From NCBI GenBank assembly GCA_963575745.1, contig CAUYUJ010004980.1:455724-485723 (forward strand): a stretch of 30,000 nucleotides of DNA, given 5' to 3'. Position 1 is the first letter of the stretch, and each line of letters begins with the position of its first letter. The DNA comes from Prorocentrum cordatum (lineage: Eukaryota > Sar > Dinophyceae > Prorocentrales > Prorocentraceae). Below the pieces are notes generated by a model. It made no database searches. It had not been told where the DNA came from and saw only the letters and a program-made list of their open reading frames with translations. Position numbers and translations under genes: made by a program. Below are positions 18,650 through 27,787 of the stretch, piece by piece.

Positions 18650-18820
18650 CTCCCTCCTCCTCATCTCTCCTCCTCCTCCTCCTCCTCCTCCTCCTCCTCC
18701 TCCTCCTCCTCCTCCTCCTCCTCCTCCTCTTCCTCCTCCTCCTCTTCTTTTTCTTCTTCTTCTTCTTATTATTATTATTATTATTATTAGTAGTAGTAGT
18801 AGTATTATTATTAGTATTAG

Positions 18821-18852
<32 letters not shown>

Positions 18853-20345
18853 ATAATATTATTAGTATTAGTATTATTAGTATTATTATTATTAGTAGTA
18901 TTATTATTCTTATTACCATTAGTATTACTATTCTTCGTATGAATATTATTATTACTATTATTTTATTATTATTAATAGTATTATTATTATTAGCATTATT
19001 CTTATCATTCGTATTATTATTATGTTTATTATTCTTATTATTCTTCTTATTCTTCTTCTTAGTATTATTCTTCTTCTTCTTCTTATTCTTATTATTCTTA
19101 TTAGTATGTTTCTTCTTCTTATTCGCATTATTATTCGTATTCTTCTTACGATTATTCTTATTAGTATTATTCTTCTTATTCTTATTATTATTCTTATTAT
19201 TAGTATTTTTCTTATTATTAGTATTATTATTTTATTCTTATTATGTTTCTTATTATTATTCTTATTATTCTTGTTGATATTATTATTCTTATTATTATTC
19301 TTAGTCTTATTCATATTATTATTCTTCTTCTTATTATTATGATTATTCTTATTATTCTTCTTAGTATTCTTATTATTATTCTTATTCTTAGTATTCGTCT
19401 TATTATTATTATTATTATTACTCTTCTTCTTCGTTTTATTATTATTCTTCTTATTATTATTAGTATTATCCTTCTTCTTAGTATCATTATCTTATTATTA
19501 TTCTTCTTCGTATTATTATTATTATTCCTCTTCTTCAACTTATTATTCTTATTCTTCTTATTAGTCTTCTTCTTCTTCTTATGATTCTTCTTCTTCTTCT
19601 TATTCTTCTTCTTCGTCTTAGTATTCTTCTTTTTCTTCTTATTATTATTATTATTTTTCTTCTTATTATTCTTATTCTTATTATTATTCTTCTTACTACT
19701 ATTATTATTCCTCCTCCTCCTCCCCCTCGTCCTCCTCCTCCTCGTCCTCCTCCTCCTCCTCCTCCTCCTCCTCCTCCTCCTCCTCCTCCTCCTCCTCCTC
19801 CTCCTCCTCCTCCTCCCCCTCCCCCTCGTCCTCCTCCTCTTCCTCCTCCTCCTCCTCCTCCTCCTCCTCCTCCTCCTCCTCCTCATCCTCCTCATCCTCC
19901 TCCCCCGCCTCTGTGTCCTCCTCCTCCTCGTCCTCATCCTCGTTGTCCACATCCTCATCAGCAGCATCAGCATCAGCATCAGCATCAGCATCAGCATCAG
20001 CATCAACATCAGCATCAGCACCAACATCATCAACATCACCATCACCAGCAGCATCATCATCCTCATCATCATCATCATCGTCATCATCATCGTCATCAGC
20101 ATCATCATCGTCATCTTCATCATCATCATCATCACCGTCATCATCATCCTCATCCGCATCATCATCATCCGCATCAACATCATCATCATCATCGTCATCA
20201 TCATCATCATAATCGTCAGTATCATCATCACCGCATCGCAACAGTAATAATACGAATAATGGCAATAATGCCAAACATGACCATAAGAATAAATACATGG
20301 ATGAATAATTAAATAAATAAATAAATAGATAAATAATACGTACCC
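18650..20345. repeat. Compound trinucleotide microsatellite (TCC, CTT, TTA/TTC, TCC, ATC)
   Basis: Successive blocks are TCC (18,655-18,740), CTT (18,741-18,766), mixed ATT/TTC/TTA (18,767-19,705), TCC with CCG/CTG interruptions (19,706-19,905), CAT/CATCAG (19,925-20,225), and finally AAATA-type repeats (about 20,290-20,335). The triplet phase is held through most transitions, so several hundred codons are open in several frames. The plus strand is nearly purine-free apart from A in the TTA blocks. Confidence 0.95.
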
Positions 20346-20852
20346 TGACGACGTACCCAACCCCTGTGCAAAAATGGGCACGAGCACATCAGGAATGCTA
20401 CACCGGGGGCGACGACGAAACATGCACGCATATGGCTTCGCGAGCAGCAACGGGAATGCTCGCAGACCCCCGATCAAGATGGCTGAACCGCTAAAGCAAA
20501 AGGATAAGGGGGAACGACCCGGAAGTGCAGGTGGGCGGGATGCTGAACACATCGGCCGAGAAGCAACAACATGACATGGCGAGGTCACGGGAGTGACGAC
20601 GAGAGGAAGGCAGACAAAGGACTGGGACGAATATCCGAAGCACGCCAACAACTCGTCGCAGCCACTGCTAGGCACAAGAGATGCGCAAACCCGAGCTGCG
20701 ACGCTAGGAAAAGGCCACGGCAGCAGCAGAAGAACGCGGCGGCGGCAGCAATAATAATCCGCAGCGGCCCAAGAGCGGGGGACGCGACGACGAGAGGGTG
20801 GCAGTCGACGGAGAGCGTCTGCGTTTCGGGGCACGCCACCAAACAGACACAG
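20346..20852. other. Anonymous stretch downstream of helicase fragment 2
   Basis: No gene was recognised. If fragment 2 is expressed, this would contain its 3' untranslated region. Confidence 0.4.
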
Positions 20853-21440
20853 TCAGTGCAAGAACTGCGCGAGGCCGAGCTGCTCTGCCAGCCGCTCGGC
20901 CTCTTCCCGACACTGTTCAGTGCTGGAAGTGAAGGCGCGCAGGCGCGCCGCCAGGTCCGCGGGCGGCCCGCGAGACAGGAACTGCAGCCCCGGGTCCCGG
21001 ATCATCAGAAGATCATCGACCCTTGTGGCCCTGGATAGCATCACGTAGAAGTGCAGACACAGGCTGTCCTGGTCGTCGTCGTCTTTGCACCCGGCGTCAA
21101 CGATGACCCCGCGGCGCATGGTTCGGCCCTGACAGGCCGTGGAGGTCAGGACCTGAGCGTGGAAGATGGGAAAGCCAGCCCGCGTGACTTTGTGCTTGCG
21201 GAACAAGAACGGGCTCGAGGTCTGCGGCTCGATGAACACCAATCGCGCCGCGTCGGCGGCGCCGACGTTGCCGTTGTGCTCCGCGACCTTCTTGCCGAAG
21301 GCGGGGGCCTCGTACTTGTCCATGCGGACCCAGACGCCAAACGGCAAGTACCGCAGGTACGCGGGACGCCCGGTTGCTTCCGCGGGTTTCACCTCCTCCT
21401 CGTCCTCACTACTCCCTCCTCCTCGTCCTCCACCTCCTCA
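20853..21440 (-). CDS. PIF1-like helicase, C-terminal fragment 2
   Basis: The minus frame encodes the C-terminal domain of a PIF1-type SF1B helicase. About 179 residues from 21,392 are protein-like, ending at a stop at 20,853-20,855. In order they show YLRYLPFGVWVRMDKYEAP (residues 12-30), a beta-rich stretch ARLVFIEPQTSSPFLF, motif V FHAQVLTSTACQGRTM (77-92), an acidic insert DDDDQD, motif VI HFYVMLSRATRVDDLL (114-129) and a charged helical tail. It is longer than the fragment at 10,251-10,733 on the N-terminal side and closer to the family consensus (YVMLSRAT). The codon at the left of the conserved part is GTG, and upstream the frame enters a GGA-rich stretch (21,391-21,440) followed by the R101 array, so the true exon start is unclear. 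The Walker A and B core is missing. It is a terminal exon or a truncated copy. Confidence 0.75.
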
Positions 21441-21459
21441 CTACTCACTCACAAATCGC

Positions 21460-22230
21460 AGCCCCCCAGGGATGGCGAGGTCCTGTTTGGGTCCGCGGTG
21501 AGTACCCTCTCTGCTGGCCTCCCCAGCAGCCCTCGAAAGTGGCGACAGTTTCACAGATCGCAGACCCCCAGGGATGGCGAGGTCCTGTTTGGATCCGCGG
21601 TGAGTACCCTCTCTGCTGGCCTCCCCAGCAGCCACAGATGCAGCCCCCCAGGGATGGCGAGGTCCTGTTTGGATCCGCGGTGAGTGCCCTCTCTGCTGGC
21701 CTCCCCAGCAGCCCTCGAAAGTGGCGACAGTTTCACAGATCGCAGCCCCCCAGGGATGGCGAGGTCCTGTTTGGATCCGCGGTGGGTACCCTCTCTGCTG
21801 GCCTCCCCAGCAGCCCTCGAAAGTGGCGACAGTTGGACAGATCACAGCCCCCCAAGGATGGCGAGGTCCTGTTTGGATCCGCGGCGAGTACCCTCTCTGC
21901 TGGCCTCCCCAGCAGCCCATCGAAAGTGGCGACAGTTTCACAGGTCGCAGCCCCCCAGGGATGGCGAGGTCCTGTTTGGATCCGCGGTGGGTACCCTCTC
22001 TGCTGGCCTCCCCAGCAGCCCTCGAAATTGGCGACAATTTCACAGGTCGCAGACCCCCAGGGATGGCGAGGTCCTGTTTGGATCCGCGGTGAGTACCCTC
22101 TCTGCTGGCCTCCCCAGCAGCCCTCGAAAGTGGCGACAGTTTCACAGATCGCAGCCCCCCAGAGATGGCAAGGTCCACTTTGGATCTGCTGGCCTCGCCA
22201 GCAGCCCTCGAAACTGGCGGCAGTTTCACT
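21460..22230. repeat. R101 tandem array, locus 2 (eight units)
   Basis: GATGGCGAGGTCCTGTTTGG or its variant occurs near 21,471, 21,573, 21,653, 21,755, 21,857, 21,961, 22,062 and 22,164. The usual step is 101-104 bp. Unit 3 is shortened to about 80 bp and lacks the CGAAAGTGGCGACAG segment, and the last unit is truncated. Each unit contains CGCGGTGAGTACCCTCTCTG and CTGGCCTCCCCAGCAGCCC. The array shares order and wording with locus 1 at 246-654 but is more homogeneous. Confidence 0.93.
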
Positions 22231-22352
22231 AATCACAGCCACCAGGGAGGGAGAGGTCTCGCTCAAATCTGCGCGGTGCCTCACCCCACACGGCGAGAGG
22301 AGACAAGAGGGAGGCGGGAGGCGGGAGGCGGGAGGAGCAAGACGCGACCACG

Positions 22353-22395
22353 GTGCTCTATTCAAAACGAATACCCAACCAAGGAGGGTTGGGAA
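22353..22395. repeat. Conserved flank of R101 array, locus 2
   Basis: GTGCTCTATTCAAAACGAAT, then ACCCAACCAAGGAGGGTTGG, GAA. It is nearly identical to 709-752 and stands in the same position relative to array and microsatellite. The preceding GGAGGCGGGAGGCGGG has a counterpart, GGAGAGGGCGGGAGG, at locus 1. Confidence 0.9.
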
Positions 22396-22455
22396 TAATA
22401 ATAATAGTAATAATAATAATAATTGTAATAATACTGGTCATAATAAGCATAATAA

Positions 22456-22486
<31 letters not shown>

Positions 22487-22698
22487 AATAATAATCATAA
22501 TACTAATAATAATAAAGATAATAATAATAATAATAGTAATAAGACTTCAGCCTCATCAGCAGCAGCATCAGCATCATCAGCATCATCACCATCTTCATCA
22601 TCAGCATCAGCATCAGCATCGTCATCATAATCCACATCATCAGCACCATCAGCATAATCATAATCATAATCATCATCAGCAGCAGCAGCAGCAGCACC

Positions 22699-22740
<42 letters not shown>

Positions 22741-22972
22741 GCATCATCATCATCATCACCAGCATCATCACCATCACCATCGTCATCGTCATCATCATTA
22801 TCATCGTCATCAAAATCATCATCACCATCATCGTCATCAGCATCATCAGCATCATCACCATCACCATCACCATCATCCTCCTCATCATCATCGTCATCCT
22901 CATCACCATCATCAGCATCATCATCAGCAGCAGAATCAGCATCAGCATCAGCATCAGCATCATCAGCATCGA

Positions 22973-23038
<66 letters not shown>

Positions 23039-23275
23039 AAACATCATCATTATCATCATGATTATCAGCATCACCATCAGCAGCATCATGCTCATCAGGA
23101 TCAGCATCATCATCATCCTCACCATCACCATCACCATCGTCATCAGCATCATCATCATAAACAGCATCATCAGCAGCATCAGCATCATCATCACCATCGT
23201 CATCCTCACATTCAACATCATCCTCATCCTAATCCTCACCCTTGTCCTCGTCCTCATCCTCATCCTCATCCTCCT
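22396..23275. repeat. AAT then CAT/ATC microsatellite
   Basis: AATAAT units begin directly at the end of the conserved flank and continue to about 22,545. From there to 23,275 CAT/ATC triplets with CAG, CGT and CAC variants predominate. Met/Ile/Ser-rich frames on both strands follow from the triplet period. Confidence 0.95.
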
Positions 23276-23454
23276 CCTTTCGAAAAGTGTTTGAAACCTC
23301 GAGCGGTGTTTTTGACCTAGAGCGGTTTCCATCAGATGCGCCTCGTCGAGGACTTTCTGGGAATGCCAGAATCGTCCCGAACGGACCCAGTAGAGCCGAA
23401 GTATGGCCCAATAACCAAACGAATCCTGACATCCGAGGATGTTCTGGGGGGACC
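23276..23454. other. Anonymous stretch before F1
   Basis: No gene. GACATCCGAGGATGTTCTGG (about 23,429) resembles words beside other F1 copies and may be an extension of the family. Confidence 0.4.
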
Positions 23455-23545
23455 TTACTGGGCCCTGGGACCGTCGAAGAACGACCCAAGACGAAAAGCC
23501 GGTCCCGGGGAGGGGGTCCAGAACTCTGGGGAGACAGAGCATGAC
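23455..23545 (+). repeat. Dispersed repeat F1
   Basis: CTGGGACCGTCGAAGAACGA, then GACGAAAAGCCGGTCCCGGG, GAGGGGGTCCAGAACTCTGG. The copy ends soon after, before the CACGACGTCGG part. Confidence 0.78.
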
Positions 23546-23574
23546 TTGGCGGCGCGCACGAGGGGGTAGAGGGA

Positions 23575-23695
23575 GGGGGGAAGGCTTCTAAGGAGGAGGC
23601 TGCTTCTCAGAAGACGCGGGCCTTACATCTATAGATACGGTCCGCGCCTTCTAAGAGGCAGGGTGTTCCAAAGAAGCCTTCCGCCCTCCCCCTCC
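23575..23695. repeat. Cluster of CTTCTAAGAAG-type palindromic words
   Basis: AAGGCTTCTAAGGAGG, GCTTCTCAGAAGAC, GCGCCTTCTAAGAGGC and AAAGAAGCCTTCCGCC lie within 120 bp. They are preceded by a GAGGGAGGGGGGAAGG run, as in the right end of the element at 4,663-4,914. This may be a degraded copy of that element. Confidence 0.5.
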
Positions 23696-23704
23696 CCCCT
23701 CTGC

Positions 23705-23795
23705 GCGCGACCGAAAAGGCCTGGACCCCTTCCCTGGGGCCGGCTTTTCATCCCGAGTCGTCCGATGACGGTGCAAGGGGGCGGCGAGGGCATGC
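23705..23795 (-). repeat. Dispersed repeat F1
   Basis: Reverse orientation: CCTGGACCCCTTCCCTGGGG, CCGGCTTTTCATCCCGAGTC, GTCCGATGACGGTGC. It faces the forward copy at 23,455-23,545, forming an inverted pair about 160 bp apart. Confidence 0.78.
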
Positions 23796-24069
23796 AGGGA
23801 CCGAGAAGTGGCACAGACCTTCCGTCGGATATCACACAGCAGCACCCCCTCTGCGCGTGGCTGAGTGACAAAACCACGACGTCGGATGTCTAGAGCCCCG
23901 GGCGCCCCCCGAGGGGCCACCCCAGGCGGGAGGAGCCAGCGGCGGCGGGCGGCACGCCACCGTCGACGTGGGCGGCGAGGAGGGGTCCTCGGCCTGGCGC
24001 GCGCGGTGCGGAGCGCGCGACGGCGGCGACGGCACGACGCACGACGAAAGGCGGCAGCGGCGGCGGCGA

Positions 24070-24114
<45 letters not shown>

Positions 24115-24352
24115 CGACGACGACGACGACGACGCACGGGTATCATTGCCATGTGCGCGGTGGCGGCGACGGCGGCGGCGGCAGCAAGGACCGACGACCG
24201 ACGACTGGCGACGACCGGCGGCCGAACGACCGAAGGCGGACGGCCGACGACGACCGACGACCGACGACCGGCGCTCGACGACGCCAAGATACATTCTTCG
24301 TCGCTGGGGGAACCAAAAGACACCTACTCCCAAGGTCTCCCCTGGGGTGCCT
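23796..24352. other. GC-rich stretch with GACGAGGAC repeat
   Basis: GACGAGGACGAG and CGACGACGA units occupy about 24,068-24,136, and CGACCGACGACCG words 24,190-24,275. CACGACGTCGGATGTCTAGA at about 23,876 resembles the far end of F1. No gene was recognised. Confidence 0.55.
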
Positions 24353-24470
24353 CTTCTGACCAGGAGCTCGAGGCGAACCCAGCCGTGGCGACAAAGCCCT
24401 CCCAGGAGACCCAAAAAGGAGAGAACGATGTAAGGGTTGTGGTATTGGTACCGTCTCCTCCTCTAACTGA
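24353..24470 (+). repeat. Inverted repeat pair, left arm
   Basis: TCTGACCAGGAGCTCGAGGC, GAACCCAGCCGTGGCGACAA and CCCTCCCAGGAGACC match the reverse complement of 26,240-26,360. There the corresponding words are TCTGACCAGGAGTTCGAGGC, GAATCCAGCCGTGGCGACG and CCTCCCAGGAGGCTAAGG. Similarity is high for the first ~65 bp and fades beyond. Confidence 0.8.
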
Positions 24471-24562
24471 GGAACAGACAGGACCGCGTAAACAAACTCT
24501 GGACGGTCCGCACAGACTTCTCGGATTTATGCGCACGGACCGCCGAAAGTTGTGATTTCTTC

Positions 24563-24634
24563 GATCTATCGGCGGCGAGCGGCTTCTCAGAAGCACTCGC
24601 GCCTTCTGAGAAGGCGCGCCGCCGATCTGAGTCG
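24563..24634. repeat. Hairpin-forming palindrome with CTTCTCAGAAG core
   Basis: CGATCTATCGGCGGCG at the left pairs with CGCGCCGCCGATC at the right. Between them lie GCGGCTTCTCAGAAGC and GCGCCTTCTGAGAAGGCGC, each nearly self-complementary. Confidence 0.65.
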
Positions 24635-24689
24635 CCACCGTCGTCGCCGTCTCGGGGACCCTTTGACCCGGGTCAATCTAGACCCGGGC

Positions 24690-24745
24690 CAGTCAGGCTC
24701 TGCAGGATCCTGCAAGATCCTGCAGGACCCTGCAGGCTCCTGCAC
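24690..24745. repeat. ATCCTGCAGG decanucleotide repeat
   Basis: CTGCAGGATCCTGCAAGATC, CTGCAGGACCCTGCAGGCTC is built of about five ten-base units. Related words (TTTGCAGGATCCTG at about 27,060, CTGCAGGATCCGGCGCTCTC at about 27,230) occur 2.4 kb away. CAGGATCCGGCGCTCT also follows the repeat here at about 24,777. Confidence 0.75.
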
Positions 24746-25569
24746 CCAAGCCTGGGCCAGTGCGCCCCTGGCCCCGCAGGATCCGGCGCTCTGGCTGGCC
24801 CCCGTCTCCTGAGCCCCGACCGTCGTCGCCGTCGCCGCTGCCGTTCGCAGTCGCGGAGGCCGGCGCTGCCGTGGGGAGGAGCGGCTCGGCCCGCCGAGGC
24901 CCCCTCGGGGTGCTGCCGCCCCCGCCGCGACTGCGGGGGCCGCCCCGCGGGGCGCTGGGGTGCAGGTGGAGCGCCGCTGGCCCTAACGGGCGCGTCGGAG
25001 GCAGATGAGCGACGGAAAAAAAAGGCAGGTGACCCTGCGCATGGGGATACACCTGACTTCGCGCATCAAGCCCAGCGAAGCGCGATTATCTTCACGCCCC
25101 TGGGGGCGACCTAGATCATTACACCGACGGCTCATGATGGCCCCGGGGCCTGTGCCCGCGCCTGGAGATACGACGACAACTGCGCTGCACGTTGGGCATT
25201 AGCTGGAAAAACTGACGGTGCGCGGAATCCTGTACCTGTTTCTGTTAATGTTTATGAACACCCCCCGTGCCCCCTATTCGATACAGGCGGAATGCGCCGC
25301 GATGTGTCGGTCTGCCAGCCGGCCGACATCCTGTGCCCCGCTGGTGATGTCAACCAGCATTGAATCAGGGGCAGGGGGGCGCGCTGAAGCTTGCACCAGC
25401 ACCCTGGTCGCGCGGGTAGTGCAGGAGTGGGTCCATGAACCGTCGCTTTTCCACGGGCGGCTCGACTGACAGCCCAGACCCCGCCCTGGGGGGTCCCGAA
25501 GCGGAGCGGCGGCAGACCGTGCGGTGACGTCTGATTCCCCAGACCCCTCACGTCGTGACAAAAATCACA
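24746..25569. other. Anonymous GC-rich stretch
   Basis: No gene or clear repeat was recognised. Frames on both strands are short and overlap. Confidence 0.4.
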
Positions 25570-25728
25570 GCGGAGGGTGTTTGGCTGCTTTCGGCCTCTG
25601 GGGGCCCTCGCCGGGCCCCGGGACCATCAAAAAACTACTCGGGATGAAAAGCTTGTCCCAGGGAAGGGGTCCAGAGTCCAGGCCTCTGGGGGGCCACGTT
25701 GCGAGGAGATCACGACGGAGGATCTGGG
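25570..25728 (+). repeat. Dispersed repeat F1
   Basis: Full-length copy: TTTCGGCCTCTGGGGGCCCT, CCCGGGACCATCAAAAAACT, ACTCGGGATGAAAAGCTTG, GGAAGGGGTCCAGAGTCC, GGGGCCACGTTGCGAGGAG, ATCACGACGGAGGATC. With the copy at 28,585-28,742 it defines the family best. Confidence 0.85.
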
Positions 25729-26239
25729 GCAAGGTCCGCCACCGCATGGTTTTGGGACCCTGGAGGCCCCAGTCGCCCAAGACATCCTCGGAGAACGACC
25801 CAGGTCCCAAACCGTGCGGTCACACCCGAGTCCCCACTGACTCACCACACGGTGTGGTCACCGCACCGTTTAGGGGCCCAACTGATCCATCATTCATCAT
25901 TGCTGACGGTGCGTATCAGGTCGCCACCAGCTCCAAAAGGTGTCTCGTGACATGCGCATATCCTGCCGCTGCAGCGGCGCGCAACCGACTGAGGCGCGGT
26001 CCCTCATTCTTGCACCCATTCTCCTCGGGCACGCACCTGGATCAGCACAAACCCGGGGCGGCCAGGGCCCTGTCGCGAAGCCCGGCCGCCGTTTAGCAGC
26101 TCCCAAACCTGGATCAGCAGAAGGCAGACAGGGGGAATCGGTCCCACGTGGCTCTCAGACCTGGGAGATTGGCTGATCCCCGTTAGCGCTGACCCCCGTT
26201 GCGTGAGCCCCGAACCCCTTCCGACGGCGACGACGGAGT
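25729..26239. other. Anonymous, with an imperfect hairpin
   Basis: AACCGTGCGGTCACACC (about 25,810) and GGTGTGGTCACCGCACCGTT (about 25,852) are imperfect reverse complements about 25 bp apart. Nothing else was recognised. Confidence 0.4.
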
Positions 26240-26360
26240 CTTAGAGAAGGCAAAGATACCGATACCGCTACCACTGCATCGCTGTCGCCTTAGCCTCCTG
26301 GGAGGCCCTCGTCGCCACGGCTGGATTCGCCTCGAACTCCTGGTCAGAACACAGGCGAAG
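26240..26360 (-). repeat. Inverted repeat pair, right arm
   Basis: Reverse-complement counterpart of 24,353-24,470, about 1.8 kb away. It is slightly more conserved near GGATTCGCCTCGAACTCCTG (about 26,322). Confidence 0.8.
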
Positions 26361-27384
26361 TCTGGGGAGCATCCGTATCGGCATCTGGTGGATTCCCCAG
26401 CAACGGCGGCGACATAGAGACGACGAATCCTTCATGCACCCGTTCCCCTCCCCTACCTGGGTCAGGCGCAGTTTTATTGGAACGCCCTTGAAGGGGCAGA
26501 CACCGCCGCCCCACTGTGTTCCAGAACCTAGAGTTTCTTTGCGGGGGGGGGTCATAGCGACCCCAGACGGTCCAGAAAGGCTCGGAAGGCGGCGTAAGAG
26601 GTAGGCAAGAGGCTCCAGGGGCGCGGGTGGTGGTGGTGGTGGTGGTAGTGTTGCCGCGACAGATCGGTGGTCGTCGCTTTTTGGGAACGTGGGGAGCTTG
26701 GGGAGCGTGGCAGAGGAGGAGGGGCGGGGATCCAAGACGGCCCCAGAGGGTCTCCGGAAACCCCACGGAGCATGTGTAAAGGCGAGAGGGGGGGTCTGAG
26801 ACAGCCCCTGCTCCAACTTGGCGTTGAGTTTGGGCGAGGGGGCGAAGACGGCCCAAGAGGGTCGAAAAAGACGGTGGCGGCCTCAGGGGGGGTGCTTTCT
26901 GTGGGGGCGGAGGAGCGAAGAGCTGGGAGGGGGGAGCGGGGGGGAGCGGGGGCGAGGAGCGAGGAGCGACAGCGGGGAGGAGGGCGAGGATGGAGATGGA
27001 AGGAGGGAGGCCGAGGAAGGAGGTCGTCGTCGTCGTCGTCAGGCTCAGCCGAAAACCGGCTTTGCAGGATCCTGTTCGGGGGTTGCTGCAGGCGCTCCTA
27101 GCCCGGGGTGGCCCCAGCACTTCGCTCCATTTTGGAGCCCCTGGGGCCCTTTGGGCCTCGTGCCGTGGGGGCCTCCTTGGAGACCCTGTGGACACCTTGG
27201 TCCAGTGGCACTTCTGGCAACACCCGACCTGCAGGATCCGGCGCTCTCGCTGAGCCCCGTTTGCGCTGAACCCCGCGACCTACAGGCGGACCAGGTTGGG
27301 CCTGGATGCCCGGTCGTGGATGCCCGGACCCCGTGGCGACTCGACACAATCGCGACGGCGGGGGCTTTCGCCATGCTCGGCGCC
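26361..27384. other. Anonymous GC-rich sequence with GGT and GTC runs
   Basis: A GGTGGT run lies at about 26,626-26,647 and GTCGTC at about 27,025-27,041. Frames of 140-280 residues are open on both strands but are Gly/Arg/Pro-rich and mutually overlapping, so no gene is called. Confidence 0.45.
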
Positions 27385-27425
27385 TGGGGGCCCTTTCCGG
27401 GGGCCGTCAAAAGCAGCTCGGGTCC
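27385..27425 (+). repeat. Dispersed repeat F1, short fragment
   Basis: CCTGGGGGCCCTTTCCGGGG, GCCGTCAAAAGCAGCTCGGG matches the middle of F1 and then diverges. Confidence 0.55.
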
Positions 27426-27787
27426 AAAGAAACGGTCTTGCAGGGAGCGTCGAGAGCTCGGAGGTCAGCGACTCGAAAAGGTGTAGCCATCTGAGGGCTG
27501 GGTGCTGTCCATCCCTAGAAAGACTCAGAGGCTCCTTTGTCACATGATGCGTTATCCCCTCGGCATAAGTGGTCGATGCAGAAACCAATGACGACGGCAA
27601 CAGTTTTGTCTGCATGGGATTGATGGCCGAGCAAGCTTCCCTCAGGCCTTACCGCAAGAACTGCCGCGGAACTCGACTTTCCGAGAAGCAATCGCCCTCT
27701 GTCGGGTAAAAACCACCATCTCGTGCAATGTCGAATCTTGCTCGGGCAACACAGACCCGAAGACACCATGCCGATGCATCGGCTGGG
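27426..27787. other. Region downstream of the prolyl oligopeptidase
   Basis: Unique sequence with no recognised gene. It should contain the 3' untranslated region of the minus-strand gene. No clear polyadenylation signal stands out. Confidence 0.4.

Noticed and set aside
18189-20834. Leu/Ile-, Glu- and Arg/Asn-rich frames of up to about 500 residues over the compound microsatellite
   Set aside because: Open only because of the phase-keeping triplets; both strands are equally open.
26268-27486. Frames of 140-280 residues on both strands
   Set aside because: Mutually overlapping, low-complexity and without family resemblance.
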